Assembly: GCF_019320115.1 (NCBI RefSeq)
Contig: NC_089595.1
Location: 112,298,461 to 112,362,460, forward strand
DNA: 64,000 bases
DNA from: Miscanthus floridulus
Lineage: Eukaryota; Streptophyta; Magnoliopsida; Poales; Poaceae
Reading direction: 5' to 3'
Of the stretch, positions 10,712-21,625 are shown piece after piece; within the stretch, counting starts at the first letter, position 1, and every line of letters begins with the position of its first letter. The notes beneath the pieces were generated by a model. It ran no database searches. It was not told the DNA's origin and saw only the letters and a program-made list of their open reading frames with translations. The translations under genes and the position numbers were made by a program.

Positions 10712-11722
10712 AGGCGTGTATGGTTTGCACCTCCTAAATTTTAGTCACCTAAACTAGCTTTTAGAGCCTGTTTGGATTGGAGGAAATCCAAAGGAATTAT
10801 GAAGGAATCCAATCCTATGGAAATATTTTACATTTTGATGTTTGGATCAAAAGAATGACAGATTCCTTTCCTCACGAACGACTTCCTTCTATGTAGAGAA
10901 TGCAGGAAATAAAACATCCATCCAAACAGTGGTGGATCTATGATGAAAATCTAGGGGGGGCTTAAGTTCACATGGGGACAAAGGCATGAAGCTCAGCTCA
11001 ATGCTCCAGCATCGTCTTCAACCTTAGCTCAACGCTCAAGCTCATCCTTTCCATCCTCCAATAACAAAAAAATTTAGGGGGGCTGAGGGGGGCTCCACAG
11101 GCTCAGCCACGGTAGGGGTGCTCGAGCCCCTCTATTGGTTTTTGTTCCTTCGCGAAGACCGAGGTAGCTGCACGCACTTTTATCGCTGTCTTGTGTGTGC
11201 CATCGACCATAATCTAGCTTTTTTCTGATGTTGCTGTAGGTCTGTACTTGAATCATGTGGTTACCTGTCTAGTGCACCCTTGCGTCGGTGTCTCATGGAT
11301 GCATAACGTGACTTCCTGTACTTCGTTGCAAATTCATGCAATCCAAACACCAGTTCCTGTATATTTTCTACGTTTTTCTTTTTCTCTGTTTTGGTAAGAA
11401 CTCCACATTTAATTCCTGCGTTTTTTCTATTCTTTTGTTTTGTATTCCTTCAATCCAAACAGGCCCTTAAACTTTAGTCACCCCTGTTTGGTTTGGTTGA
11501 CCAAAAGAGACTAAAAGAGGTCTTTAGTCTCTTTTTGTCAAGGTGTTTGGCACCAATGTGATTAAAAGGTGAGGCAGCCTGACTAAAAGGTGAGGTTTAG
11601 TCCTATTTAGTAATATTTAAGTGACTAGTTGGCTAAAACCCATTTAAACTGTTTGGAGAAAAATAATTAAATAGAATTAAATGAGACTAGATTTAGGACG
11701 TGAAGAGTGAACAAACACACCC
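10712..11722. mobile_element. Outer Tourist-like MITE, split by a second insertion
   Basis: The left end AGGCGTGTATGG and the right end CAAACACACCC form degenerate inverted termini flanked by TAA on both sides (10709-10711 and 11723-11725). The element is interrupted at 10764-11466 by another MITE. The remaining outer sequence has repeated CTAAAAG/CTTTTAG blocks around 11500-11640. Three-base TAA/TTA duplications are typical of PIF/Harbinger (Tourist) elements. Confidence 0.6.
10764..11466. mobile_element. Inner Tourist-like MITE (703 bp)
   Basis: Terminal inverted repeats GAGCCTGTTTGGATTGGAGG and TCAATCCAAACAGGCCC are flanked by TTA on both sides (10761-10763 and 11467-11469). Inside, about 10930-11130 contains a G-rich stretch (CTAGGGGGGGCTTAAG and GGGGGGCTGAGGGGGGCTCC) that may be a further insertion. 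No coding capacity. Confidence 0.7.
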
Positions 11723-12104
11723 TAACATATCTTAAAAGTGTTTACTTTGAGACAGAGGGGGTATATTTTTTTAATCTATATAACTTCTACGCTTTGTAAA
11801 AAAAAGGGGCGTAGATTTCTCACGCCCGCTAGGTTTTCTTTCTTAAAAAAACACACACACACAGCTTTTTATGATATATACCTGTACAGTGGCCTTGCTG
11901 CCCCATTCCATGCGAAACAAATACACCATGCATGCCAGAGCTAGCAGTATACTACAGCAATCTTGACCACTTGCGTTCACGAAGTATTCCAAGCATTATC
12001 TGGAAATACTCCAGTTGCATGCGTTCCTGCTGCGCTTGTCACAAAAAGATACTATGATATACACGCGGCATGATGCATGAAGCATGTATCTGTTGTATTA
12101 TATA

Positions 12105-12364
12105 CTCATTGCGGTTCTCTAAAGCAAGTCGTTTTGAGGTTGTCTTAAGTCAAATATTTTAAACTTTGACTACAAATAATTTTTTTTGGGTTAAGTTTGA
12201 AAATATGAAAGTGATATAAGTAGATTTATCTCGAAATGTAGTTTCATAAAAATATATATTGACTATATTTTATAAATATTTTATAGTAAAAAGTTGCAGT
12301 TAAAGTCGTTTCTTAAAAACTGTGTCTGATGTTCAAAACGACTTACTTTAGAGAACCGGAGAGA

Positions 12365-12365
<1 letters not shown>
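12105..12365. mobile_element. Stowaway-like MITE
   Basis: The left end reads CTCATTGCGGTTCTCTAAAG and the right end is its inverted partner CTTTAGAGAACCGGAGAGAG. Both flanks are TA, the Tc1/mariner target. The 261-bp interior is AT-rich and non-coding. Confidence 0.8.

Positions 12366-12402
<37 letters not shown>
12366..12402. repeat. (TA)n/(CA)n microsatellite
   Basis: About 30 bases of alternating TA followed by a short CACACAC run, directly at the right edge of a Stowaway-like element, probably grown from its TA target site. Confidence 0.9.
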
Positions 12403-12403
<1 letters not shown>

Positions 12404-13477
12404 ATGACGCGTTCGTACATCTAGCTAGCAAACCAACGCACAACGCAATGATCATTGGTTTTTTTTATTGCATCTTATTTGGGTACAACTGTAGCATCCG
12501 TTTATACACATGCACGTCCACTCAACATACGCACACTACACATACCATCCGTATACAAAGCTACACTCAGATCTGAAGACCGCGTCCTTCTTGAGATCAC
12601 CGAAATCCACTAATTTCGTAGACGACAGACACGTCACAATCCTAATGTGATATCACACAGGAGAAGCAGATGGTTGGAATTTATTTGCTCGCACGAAACA
12701 AGCGGTGCAGAACCTGGGCTCCAACCCCGGCCGGCCAGCTCCCACCACCGGAGCTTTGCCACTGGGCTACACGCTCGTCCAGCGCAACTTGCATTGTTCT
12801 CGACGGTTCTCCTCGATCGATTTTTAAAATCACGGAAGCATTCCTCTGCACGACTGTAGTCGTGTATGTATTTTCTATCCTATATATATAGAGAGAGAGA
12901 GTCCTTACGTGACGACACGTACGTCGATCGATACACCGTGCGCTTCTTAACGTTCCGTGCGCTGTAGGATCTTTTTAAGAAAATTATGTGTGCTGTAGGT
13001 TGTTGCGAGTTGGACGTAGTACACGCGTACGTGGAGCTACCTATCCGCAGAGTTATCAAACGGCCGCTCCCGCTGACTCGATCTTGAAGACAAAATCGCT
13101 TGAATAACGTACGTTCAAAGCCTATAGCTATCCGGCCCTTAAGTGCCATTAAAAAAAATAAAATACAGTATTCCTTTGTTACAATTTATTCAGAACTTTT
13201 TTTTTAATTCTCCTTCTGTGGCACTGCCGCTAATTCTCAGCAAACAAGTCAGAGCCTAACGCCGTCATTCAATATGATAGCATAAATTGTGAATAATGTA
13301 CCCCTAGCGCGCTCGTCACCAATTATGAATTACATAGCCACGTGATGAAACTCATTTTTGCTTAGAAGAGAATAATATAATTTCGGCACCAGCAATGGCA
13401 CATAAGGAAAGAGAAAAATGTAAAACGATGGCGTTCAAGGAAACCACATAAAAAAGATAAGGTTACGAAGTATACTA
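12403..13477. other. Intergenic sequence, no gene seen
   Basis: The segment has no open frame of convincing composition. It contains a short GAGAGAGAG tract near 12890 and mostly unique-looking AT-rich sequence. Small frames near 12650-12890 and 12880-13149 have no recognisable motif. Confidence 0.5.
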
Positions 13478-13736
13478 CTCCCTCTATCCCAAATTGTAAG
13501 TCATTTCAAGAATCTTGGAGAGTCAAAGCTTCTCAAGTTTGACCAAAATTATAAAAAAAATTACAAAGATTTATGACATCAAATAGGTATACTATAAAAA
13601 TATAATTAACAAAGAATCTATTGGTACTTAGTTGGTATCATAAATGTTATTATCTTATTATATAAACTTGGTCAAACTTGAGATGCTTTGACTCTCCAAG
13701 ATTCTTGGAATGACTTACAATTTGGGATGGAGGGAG
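13478..13736. mobile_element. Complete Stowaway-like MITE (259 bp)
   Basis: It begins CTCCCTCTATCCCAAATTGT and ends ATTTGGGATGGAGGGAG, with TA on each side. The inverted repeats extend inward through AAGTCATTTCAAGAATCTTG and beyond, so a transcript would fold into a long hairpin. Typical of the very common grass Stowaway families. Confidence 0.9.
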
Positions 13737-13815
13737 TATATTTTAATGGTACTGATGGATTTTTCTACACGTTTGGAAGTACTCCAACTTAAGAGAAAAC
13801 AGTTATAAAAAAGCC

Positions 13816-14796
13816 GAGTAAAATGTACCCTGAGTACTTAAACTATTGGGGCATTATCATCTAGGTACTCGAACTGAAAAAGCTACCACCTGGGTACTTA
13901 AACTATGTGGGCATTACCATCTGGGTACCTGAACTAAAAAACCTCCCACTTGGGTACTTAAACTATTGGGCCATTACCATCTGGGTACGCGAGTGGGCCG
14001 TCGCCGCCGCTGCAGAGTGACCAGGAGCGCGGGAAAATGAATTTTGATTCTTTTTCTTTTTCTGAAAATGGATGAATAGTGCTGGAATTTGTTATTTTTG
14101 TAAAAAAAATAATTAGAGCTCCAAACATTCTAAAAATTTTTGTGTAGCCTCTATATGATGTACTCTACCTAGGAAAAATATGAAACTTGGAAAATGAATA
14201 GTTTTTGTATGTTTAAAAATTATCTCTTTTAATTAATAAATGAACTTCCATAAGTTTTATAATTAAAATAAATAAATGTCAAAAAGAGGTGGCCTAACTG
14301 TGTGCGAGCGAGCAGGCGAGCACAGGTAGGCCGCCTCTTTTTGGACATTTATTTATTTTAATTATAAAATTTATGGAAGTTCATTTATTAATTAAAAGAG
14401 GTAATTTTTAAACATACAAAAACTATTTATTTTCTTCCTAGGTAGAGTACATCATATAGAGGCTACACAAAAATTTTTAGAATGTTTGGAGCTCTAATTA
14501 TTTTTTTACAAAAATAACAAATTCCAGCACTATTTATCCATTTTCAGAAAAAGAAAAAGAATCAAAATTCATTTTCCCGCGCTCCTGGTCACTCAGCAGC
14601 GGCGGCGACGGCCCACTCGCGTACCCAGATGGTAATGGCTCAATAGTTTAAGTACCCAAGTAGGAGGTTTTTTTTAGTTCGAGTACCCAGATGGTAATGC
14701 CCCCATAGTTTAAGTATTTAGGTGGTACCTTTTTTCAGTTCGAGTATCTAGATGGTAATGCCCCAATAATTTAAGTACCCAGGGTACATTTTACTC
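13816..14796. mobile_element. 981-bp foldback element, probably Mutator-like
   Basis: Two arms of about 480 bases are near-perfect inverted copies around a short centre at about 14290-14335. The ends are GAGTAAAATGTACCCTGAG and AGGGTACATTTTACTC. Flanking 9-mers AAAAAAGCC (13807-13815) and AAGAAAGCT (14797-14805) match at 7 of 9, consistent with an aged Mutator-type duplication. Each arm carries repeats of GGGTACTTAAACTATTGGG and a GC-rich stretch ending in CGCGGGAAAATG. No protein is encoded. Confidence 0.8.
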
Positions 14797-14805
14797 AAGA
14801 AAGCT

Positions 14806-15024
14806 CTACAGAAAATCCTGAACAACGACGGTGCAAGGCAGGCAGCGACAATGCAGCGACAGGAAGAAAGAAGGGCTCCCCTTGCATGTGGACCAATGCC
14901 GGTGCAAGGCAGGCAGCAGAACATGATGGCGGCACCAGGATTTCAAAAACGCAAAACGGCAGCCACCATGCGGCGCTCCCCTTCCCCCGGACCTCTCAAA
15001 CATGGGCCACGTTTAGCAGGCCGA
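14806..15024. other. Short spacer, GC-moderate, no gene seen
   Basis: Small overlapping frames here have no recognisable motif. A repeated GGTGCAAGGCAGGCAGC occurs at about 14830 and 14900. Confidence 0.4.
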
Positions 15025-15260
15025 ATTTGGCGCCGTCAAAATACACTGTAGCATTATGTAGCGCACTGTAGCATTTCGTTTGTATTTGGTAATAATTGTC
15101 CAACCATTGACTAATTAGGCTCAAAACGTTCGTCTCGCAAAGTAGAATCAAACTGTGTAATTAGTTTTTGATTTCGTCTACATTTAGTACTTCATGTATT
15201 TACCGTAAGTTTGATGTAATGGAGAATCTTCTTTTTACATAGTGTCAAATTCAGGAGTTT
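15025..15260. mobile_element. Fragment of a grass MITE family (core 'TTCGTCTCGC')
   Basis: It contains CACTGTAGCATTTCGTTTGT, GACTAATTAGGCTCAAAA, CGTTCGTCTCGC and GTCTACATTTAGTACT, the shared core seen also at 46083-46326, 47719-47962 and 55663-56013. The termini are degraded. Confidence 0.65.
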
Positions 15261-15790
15261 GGAGAAAATCTCCGTGCATAGTGCAGTCATGCACAGCGAG
15301 CTCGGTGAAAGTACGTGGCAGCGTCCGGGCGACTCGATGTCCGTGCGAGCACCGAGCGCCTGCCGCCTGCGCCGGACCGGACGCGTGGTGAGAGGGAGCG
15401 CGCGCGAAGAGGACATCCAGGCATGGCGACCGACAGGACGCGAGAGGCTCGACGAACGTTGAGGGCCGTCGCCTCCGGTCCGGGTCCGGCGCTCCGCAAT
15501 CGATGATGTCGCGCAACGGCGTGGAGGAGTAGACCCTCCACGTCGTAGGCCGCGCGTGCAGTGCATGTCATGTCCGGGAGCGGCGCCGGCGCCCGAGGCC
15601 CACGGCGCGCCCGCGACCGCCTCTGCCACTTTCAAACAGGAGTCCTCGCGCGCGGCGGCTCACGCGTGGAGCGTCGAGCTGCCGCGGCTCTGCGCCTGCG
15701 CTGGCGACGGGACTGCGCCACGCGTCCCCCCGGCCGGGCCCTCCCGCATGCCTTTGTTAAAAGTTCAGATGTGTCAGTGTGTCACTGCTG
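15261..15790. other. GC-rich intergenic block, no gene recognised
   Basis: GC content is high and overlapping frames are open on both strands, but their translations are Arg/Ala/Pro-rich with no domain. A captured or decayed first exon is possible; nothing supports a functional gene. Confidence 0.4.
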
Positions 15791-16075
15791 CTATCCGTCG
15801 ACCTTTGTTGGACGAAGGTGATTAATTACGAAACTAATTGTATAGTTTGCGACTAATTTGCGAGACGAATCTTTTAAGCCTAATTAGTCCATGATTCGAT
15901 AATATGGTACTACGGTAAACATGTGCTAATGACGGATTAATTAGGCTTAAAAAATCGTCTCGTGAAGTACTGACGGATTATGTAATTTATTTTTTTATTA
16001 GTATCCGAACACCCCGTATAAAATCCTCTCGACACACTTCCTAAATTTTAGTCACTGAATCCAAACTCCACCTAA
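15790..16075. mobile_element. Second fragment of the 'TTCGTCTCGC' MITE family
   Basis: GCGAGACGAATCTTTTAAGC, CTAATTAGTCCATGATTCG, ATGTGCTAATGACGGATTAA and AAAAAATCGTCTCGTGAAG are the conserved internal blocks of the family; the outer ends are degenerate. Confidence 0.65.
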
Positions 16076-17161
16076 GTTTGATGAATTCAACTTCTCCTTA
16101 GAATGAAAACGGTCTGGGCTTAACTATTTTTGTGTTGATTTTGGTTTCAGAACCTAATTTTGTACTATTTGTTTGTTGGATAGAGCTTTTAATTAAACGG
16201 ATGAAAAAACCACAAAAAAAATCTGCTAGAGAGCACCATATGTTACACGAGGTTAAAGTGAGATTGGCAACACCAGTCATGACTCCTCCGTTGGTTCATA
16301 TTCATATTAAAATTATAATTTTTTGTAGATCGCCACAAAAAAAAAAGAAGACGTTCTAGGATGTACCTATAGAACATAGATTAAGAATCAAGCATACAAA
16401 TTAAGCATAATACCTTGAGATATATTCTTCAAAAGTATTAGTGCAGTGTAAACAACGCTGAACAATATTATGTATTATAGTGTGACATTTCTATACCATC
16501 TTTCATCGTAGGACGAATTTTAAAGGCTACGAGTTCATTCTCTGTGCCACAGACGGTACTCCCCGGGCTTCGCAAACTTCACATTTTACCGGATCGAAGA
16601 TTTGTCCTACAAAAGAATCTACCAAGTAGTACGGTATAAAAAATACTGTATAATACGATCTGGCACTGTTCATAGCTCCTTTTGAAGAGGTACAAGTACA
16701 GTGAAAACGTTATTACGTGCTGTTCCTCGTTTGGTTCCGGCACGGAACGGAACGTTTGCTTGGGCAGGAGTAGAATCTGCTTTCTTGCACGGAAAAGCCA
16801 GACGTGCCCCACCCTCCCCTTTCCTCGGCTGCCCCTCGCCCTGCACGTAGCCCCCGCCCGCCCCCACCGTTGCCCCCGCGCGTGACCCGGTGGTCCAACC
16901 GCTTCCGACCCTCCCGTGCGCGCACCCCACGCAACGCCCGAGTCGCTGCGCGCCGGGTCCGATCCCACGCGCCGCGCGCACGGGCGCAGGATATTTTCGC
17001 TCCCCGCGCCGCGAGCGCATCGGGCGCGCCCACGCCACGCGCCACCGGCGATCTCGTCCGTCCACGTCCTCGCGGGGGCGCACGCGGCGCTGGCAACCGC
17101 CCAGCCGCTCGAGCCGGATCCAACGGCCGCCGCCGCCTCGTCTCCTTCCTCGGCTTGGCCG
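16076..17161. other. Upstream region of the PP2C gene
   Basis: AT-rich to about 16780, then sharply GC-rich. It includes ACGTG cores at about 16713 and 16802 that could be ABRE-like sites, which would fit an ABA-feedback PP2C gene; a chance match is equally possible. No gene was recognised. Confidence 0.4.
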
Positions 17162-17168
17162 TATTAAA
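17162..17168 (+). promoter_or_regulatory. TATA-like box of the PP2C gene
   Basis: TATTAAA within GGCCGTATTAAACCCC, 92 bases upstream of the ATG at 17254 and in otherwise very GC-rich sequence; position and context suit a core promoter. Confidence 0.5.
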
Positions 17169-17253
17169 CCCCCACTCGACCCCACGCGTCGCCGGCCTCG
17201 TTTCTTCTCCGTCGCTTTGCGACTCTGCGAGTTGAGGGCTGACGGACGGATAC

Positions 17254-20200
17254 ATGGAGGAGACAAGCGCCGCCAGAGATGAGGGGGGCCCCGCCGTGTG
17301 CAAGGCTGTGTCGGGCGAGGACGTGGACGGGAAAGGCGGCGCGTCCGCGCGACGCCGCCGCCGCCGCCTCGAGCTCCGCCGGCTCACGGAGGGGCCCGTG
17401 CCGGCGAAGAGGATCCGGTCGGGTTCGGACAGATCGTCGTCCCCCAACTCGTCGCTGGAGACGGCGACGGCGGGGTGCTGGCCGTCGCGCCTGTCGCACG
17501 GCGCCGTGTCGGTGATCGGCCGGCGGAGGGAGATGGAGGACGCGTTCGCCGTCGCGCTCTCGTTCCTGGCCTCGGACCCGTCGGCGGCGGGCGCCAAGGA
17601 CGACGGTGAGCGAGAGCAGGAGCAGGACTTCTTCGCGGTGTACGACGGCCACGGCGGCGCGCGGGTGGCGGAGGCGTGCCGGGAGCGGATGCACGTGGTG
17701 CTGGCCGAGGAGGTCGGCCTGCGCCGCGGCGTCGGCAGCGACCTTCGCTGGGAGGAGGCCATGGCGGCCTGCTTCGCCCGGGTGGACGGCGAGGTCACCG
17801 GCGGCTTCGCGCCCCCGCCCAAACCGCCGCCGCAGGCGGCCGCGGACGACGCCGACGCCGGCGCAGGCAACCTGCCCTACCGCACCGTCGGATCCACCGC
17901 CGTGGTCGCTGTCGTGGGCCAGCGCCGCATCGTCGTCGCCAACTGCGGCGACTCCCGCGCCGTCCTCTCCCGCGGCGGCGTCGCCGTGCCGCTCTCCACC
18001 GATCACAAGGTAACGTACTACGTGGCACGTACGGGTGCCTACTAATGCATAGATTAACACGGCTGGTGATGCTCCCAAATGTTAACCAACGACTGATCCC
18101 ACGGATTTATTGTTTAATCCGCAAGATGACGTGCGCGTGAGAAGCGTCATTCAATCAGATCTAATTTTCTAACCTCACCAGTACAGGTTTGGTGCACTAA
18201 TTTAGGCCCGGTTTGTCCTATTGATTTTACGGCTGGGCTAATGCTGTTTTTTAGAGAAAAATACTGGACGATAAAGCAGGCTGATAAGTTTTCCTGCACA
18301 TCACGAGAAGGCGACGATTTCCCTCGTCTGCTCCTCGCTCGAGTTGGTTGCGGTTGTTGGGTGGTACCGTTCCTTGCTCGTAAGATGGGATGCCACGTAG
18401 GTGATCCCTCTTGGGGAAGGAAGCAAGCTGGCTAGTGTAGTGTGGTGCCAATGGGGGTTGTGTGTTACCCTACAGTGCTTTGCCCCCACAAAAACGTTTT
18501 GACTGTTTCGGTACGCTGCGCGTCGTGTTTCATGGACTCCTCGGTGGTCGGTGATGTTCTGGCAAATGCTTAGTGGTTTGAGCAGTGCGTGCCAACTATT
18601 TCGACGGGTGCCACCTAGTCTTGGTTTGCATTGCACCAGAAATAGGAGAACATTCAAGCGTAGTATTGCAGTTGTAGGGGCATGAGCACCTGCCTACCTG
18701 ACGTGGTTAGATGGAAATCGGGAACAGATTGCTTCATACGCTACCGAAAGATTCATTACTGTTAATCAGCCTGTTCGCTTTCGTATAGATCGTGAATTAT
18801 AAGCTGGAATAATATTTTTCTCTCATATCAAACCAACCAAGCAGCAGTAAATAATCCACGATCATTTACGACGAAACGAACGGTCTGATTTTTGCACCAG
18901 CTATAAATTGTAGCGATGGAACAGATGAGATCACTACGAATGTTACTTTTCTGGTTGTGACCGATTAGCTGACAGATGAGATTAGTACGAATGTTGCCTT
19001 TTTTTAGTTGCGACCTACTTGCTGATTCGGATGTTTTTGATAGAAATGTTTGTTTAATCAGTTCAAGAACTACTTCGTGGTCAGATTTGTAGCACAGCAT
19101 CTTCTAAAGAAAGGTAGAGAAATCTAGGAAAGAAGCGTGTTCTCTTCTTGATTTCAGTCAGGACTTATCAGCCAGCTAACAATGTTTTTCTCTCATAATA
19201 AATTCGCATCAGTTAGGTTTATCGGTTCAGAAACCCACCAGTTTTATCCGTTCAAAAACCCACCAGTGAACCAGCCGGAGCCGAAGATCTGTAGCCTACC
19301 CTTACGCATGAGCACTGCTCAGCCAGAGTGGTCTAATGAATGCTTGTTCTGATTACGCAGGCGGATCGTCCGGACGAGATGCAGAGGGTGGAAGCAGCCG
19401 GCGGCAGAGTCATCAACTGGAACGGCTATCGCGTCCTGGGAGTCCTGGCAACTTCTAGGTCCATCGGTAAGAACACTCACTGGCGAAGCTACGTGATGTG
19501 GTCGGGGTCGGCCGACGCCGACGACTCAGCGGCAGCTTCACGTACTCTACAAATTTTGGCCAGCACACACCCCAGCAAAAAAAAACTATTTGACTCCGGT
19601 AGACCGCAGCGGCAACCCAGCAGACTAGCGTGACGACTGGCTAGGCTTAAACCAAAGGCAAGAGGCAAGCCCAGTAGTCTCGGCCTTTATTAGTCTTCTT
19701 GCCTTCATAAACGTGCTGTACCAGCACAGCTGCAGCCTAAAAGGATTCAACTTGCAGCTTACATAATTTAGAGAATATTTTAATTAGGTAAATTCTAAAT
19801 AGCTTATATCACTGTTTAAGCCCCAAAAATATTTTAAATGTAAATAGTCAACACAACTAAACAATCTTGGAAAAAGTCTACTTCACACCCCACCTTTCAT
19901 ACTTGGTCTACTTCACCCCCCAACTATGAAACCGTCTGTTTTACCCCCTGAACTTTCCAAAACCGTCTATTTTACCCCCTGGTCTACTTCACCCCTCAAT
20001 TAGAATTTATCTATAACTAAGTTATACATAGTCCAATGAGTACGAAATTTTTACTATAGTTCAAGCATACAATAATTAGCGTAGCATAAAAATTTCACTA
20101 CAATTGGACCATAGAAGCTGCAGCTATGATTTATTCTAATTAATTATAGACAAAATTAGATTTTCCAATTAATCTAAAACTACAAAAAAAAAATTATACT

Positions 20201-21466
20201 AAAGCATACTGTATTATATATTCATTGTGTAATCTACTCATATGGAGTCCAATAAAATTAGATTTTTCATTTTATGATTTTTCTACGATTTACTATGATT
20301 TTTCAAAAATTCACCGAAAATAAATAAAAAAAAAAGAAAATTCAAAACTAGCGACACTGTAGCAAACACGCCGGTACTGTAGCAAAACAGCCGCTGAAAA
20401 ACCGCCCAGGGGTGAAATAGACGGTTTTGGAAAGTTCAGGGGGTAAAATAGACGGTTTTATAGTTGGGGGTGAAGTAGACCAAGTATGAAAGGTGGGGGT
20501 GAAGTAGACTTTTTCCAAACAATCTTGGTAGTGAGATTAATATTTATATCAATAATGTACAAGCTTATATATAATATTATACTATTATATTATTTGTTAT
20601 TGAAATTATTTATAGTTTTATATTATCACAAGCTAAAAGTTAACATCGCTGGTTACGTCAATGAACTCAATTACAATATAGTGAAGCCAATAAGCAGCGC
20701 ATCATCCAGACTTCTCATTGCTCGAGACGGCTACGGTGCATTTTTTTCTTCTTCCTTTATATGGTCAAATTATGTTAAAACTTAGTTTGAGTTTTTTTTT
20801 TGGTATTTTTATGTTGTGATAAGTGGTCTGTTCTTTTGTCTAAAAGGGACAAAGCTAGATTTATTCTTTTATCTAAAAAATATCATATGTTTGTATTGAC
20901 CTGGCGATATTTTATCCTGGCTTCGCCCCCATCTCCTTCCATTTTCCTATACTACGATTAAGGCTCTGTTCGGCTCATTGAAACTGGCTGAAAAATACTG
21001 TTCTGGCTGAAATGTTGTGAGAGAAAAATACTGTTTTGACTGAAAAAAAGAAACCGAACAAACCGAATATAAGGTAAGCCGAAGGGGTCTAAATGTCAAT
21101 GCAATCAGCAGTCCCCTGAACGATTTTTGTGCCTTGGTGCATGTTTCAGGCGACTACTACCTGAAGCCGTACGTGAGCGCGGAGCCGGAGGTGACGGCGG
21201 TGGAGCGGACGGAGCAGGACGAGTTCCTCATACTGGCCAGCGACGGGCTGTGGGACGTGGTCTCCAACGAGCTGGCGTGCAAGATCGCCAGGAACTGCCT
21301 CAGCGGCCGGGCGGCCTCCAAGTTTCCCGAGTCCGTCGCCGGCCGCACCGCTGCGGACGCCGCCGCGCTGCTCACGGAGCTGGCCATGTCACGCAGCAGC
21401 AGGGACAACATCAGCGTCATCGTGGTCGAGCTGCAGCGGCTCAAGACAAACAACCATGTTTGCTGA
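17254..21466 (+). CDS. Clade A protein phosphatase 2C (ABA co-receptor type), three exons
   Basis: Exons 17254-18009, 19361-19466 and 21150-21466 join in frame to 392 codons plus a TGA stop. Both introns are GT-AG (phases 0 and 1). The product is a Mg/Mn-dependent Ser/Thr phosphatase; clade A members keep SnRK2 kinases off until PYR/PYL receptors with bound ABA inhibit them. Visible motifs are RRREMED (90-96), [10 protein letters not shown] (126-135, metal-binding Asp), VGSTA (212-216), [10 protein letters not shown] (229-238), [18 protein letters not shown] (250-267), [14 protein letters not shown] (269-282) with the clade A tryptophan 'lock' (W272), ASDGLWDVV (317-325) and SRDNIS (371-376). 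The acidic/basic N-terminus (1-80) has an RRRRRR stretch (33-38) that could be a nuclear signal. All catalytic residues are present. Length fits the PP2CA/AHG3 branch, but the exact orthologue is not claimed. Both introns hold transposons. Confidence 0.93.
18769..18886. mobile_element. MITE in PP2C intron 1
   Basis: Inverted ends CCTGTTCGCTTTCGT and ACGAAACGAACGGTCT enclose about 90 bases, including TTTTTCTCTCATATCAAACC, a phrase shared with related MITEs in the window. Confidence 0.6.
19869..20516. mobile_element. 648-bp Mutator-like MITE in PP2C intron 2
   Basis: Perfect terminal repeats GGAAAAAGTCTACTTCAC and GTGAAGTAGACTTTTTCC are flanked by an identical 10-bp target duplication, AAACAATCTT (19859-19868 and 20517-20526). 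The inverted repeat continues for over 100 bases through GTCTATTTTACCCCCTG and related repeats. Nine- to ten-base duplications are the hallmark of Mutator-like elements. The centre is AT-rich and non-coding. The perfect duplication suggests a young insertion. Confidence 0.85.
20963..21066. mobile_element. MITE in PP2C intron 2, close to exon 3
   Basis: GGCTCTGTTCGGCTCATTG on the left and AACCGAACAAACCGAA on the right are degenerate inverted ends; internal ACTGTTCTGGCTGAAA and ACTGTTTTGACTGAAA repeat. It ends about 85 bases before the exon 3 acceptor. Confidence 0.5.
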
Positions 21467-21625
21467 GACTGAACTGAGAGCATGTAGCTGTAGCCTGTGC
21501 GTGTAGTAGATGATAACACCCGAGCTGCAGCGGCTCAAGACAAACAACCATGCTAATTTCAGCCAAGCGAACAGGCCAACATTTAAATATTTGAGCGTGT
21601 GCCAGGCTGGGGATTAAGAGAGTCA
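21467..21625. other. PP2C 3' flank with a short duplication of the coding end
   Basis: GAGCTGCAGCGGCTCAAGACA occurs at the end of exon 3 (about 21427) and again at about 21520, followed both times by AACAACCATG. A stretch of about 30 bases of the terminal coding region has been copied 93 bases downstream, into the 3' UTR. Confidence 0.8.

Noticed and set aside
16713..17870. 385-codon minus-strand frame opposite the PP2C first exon
   Set aside because: It is a GC-driven shadow: Arg/Pro/Ala-rich with no domain, and the plus strand encodes a clear phosphatase.
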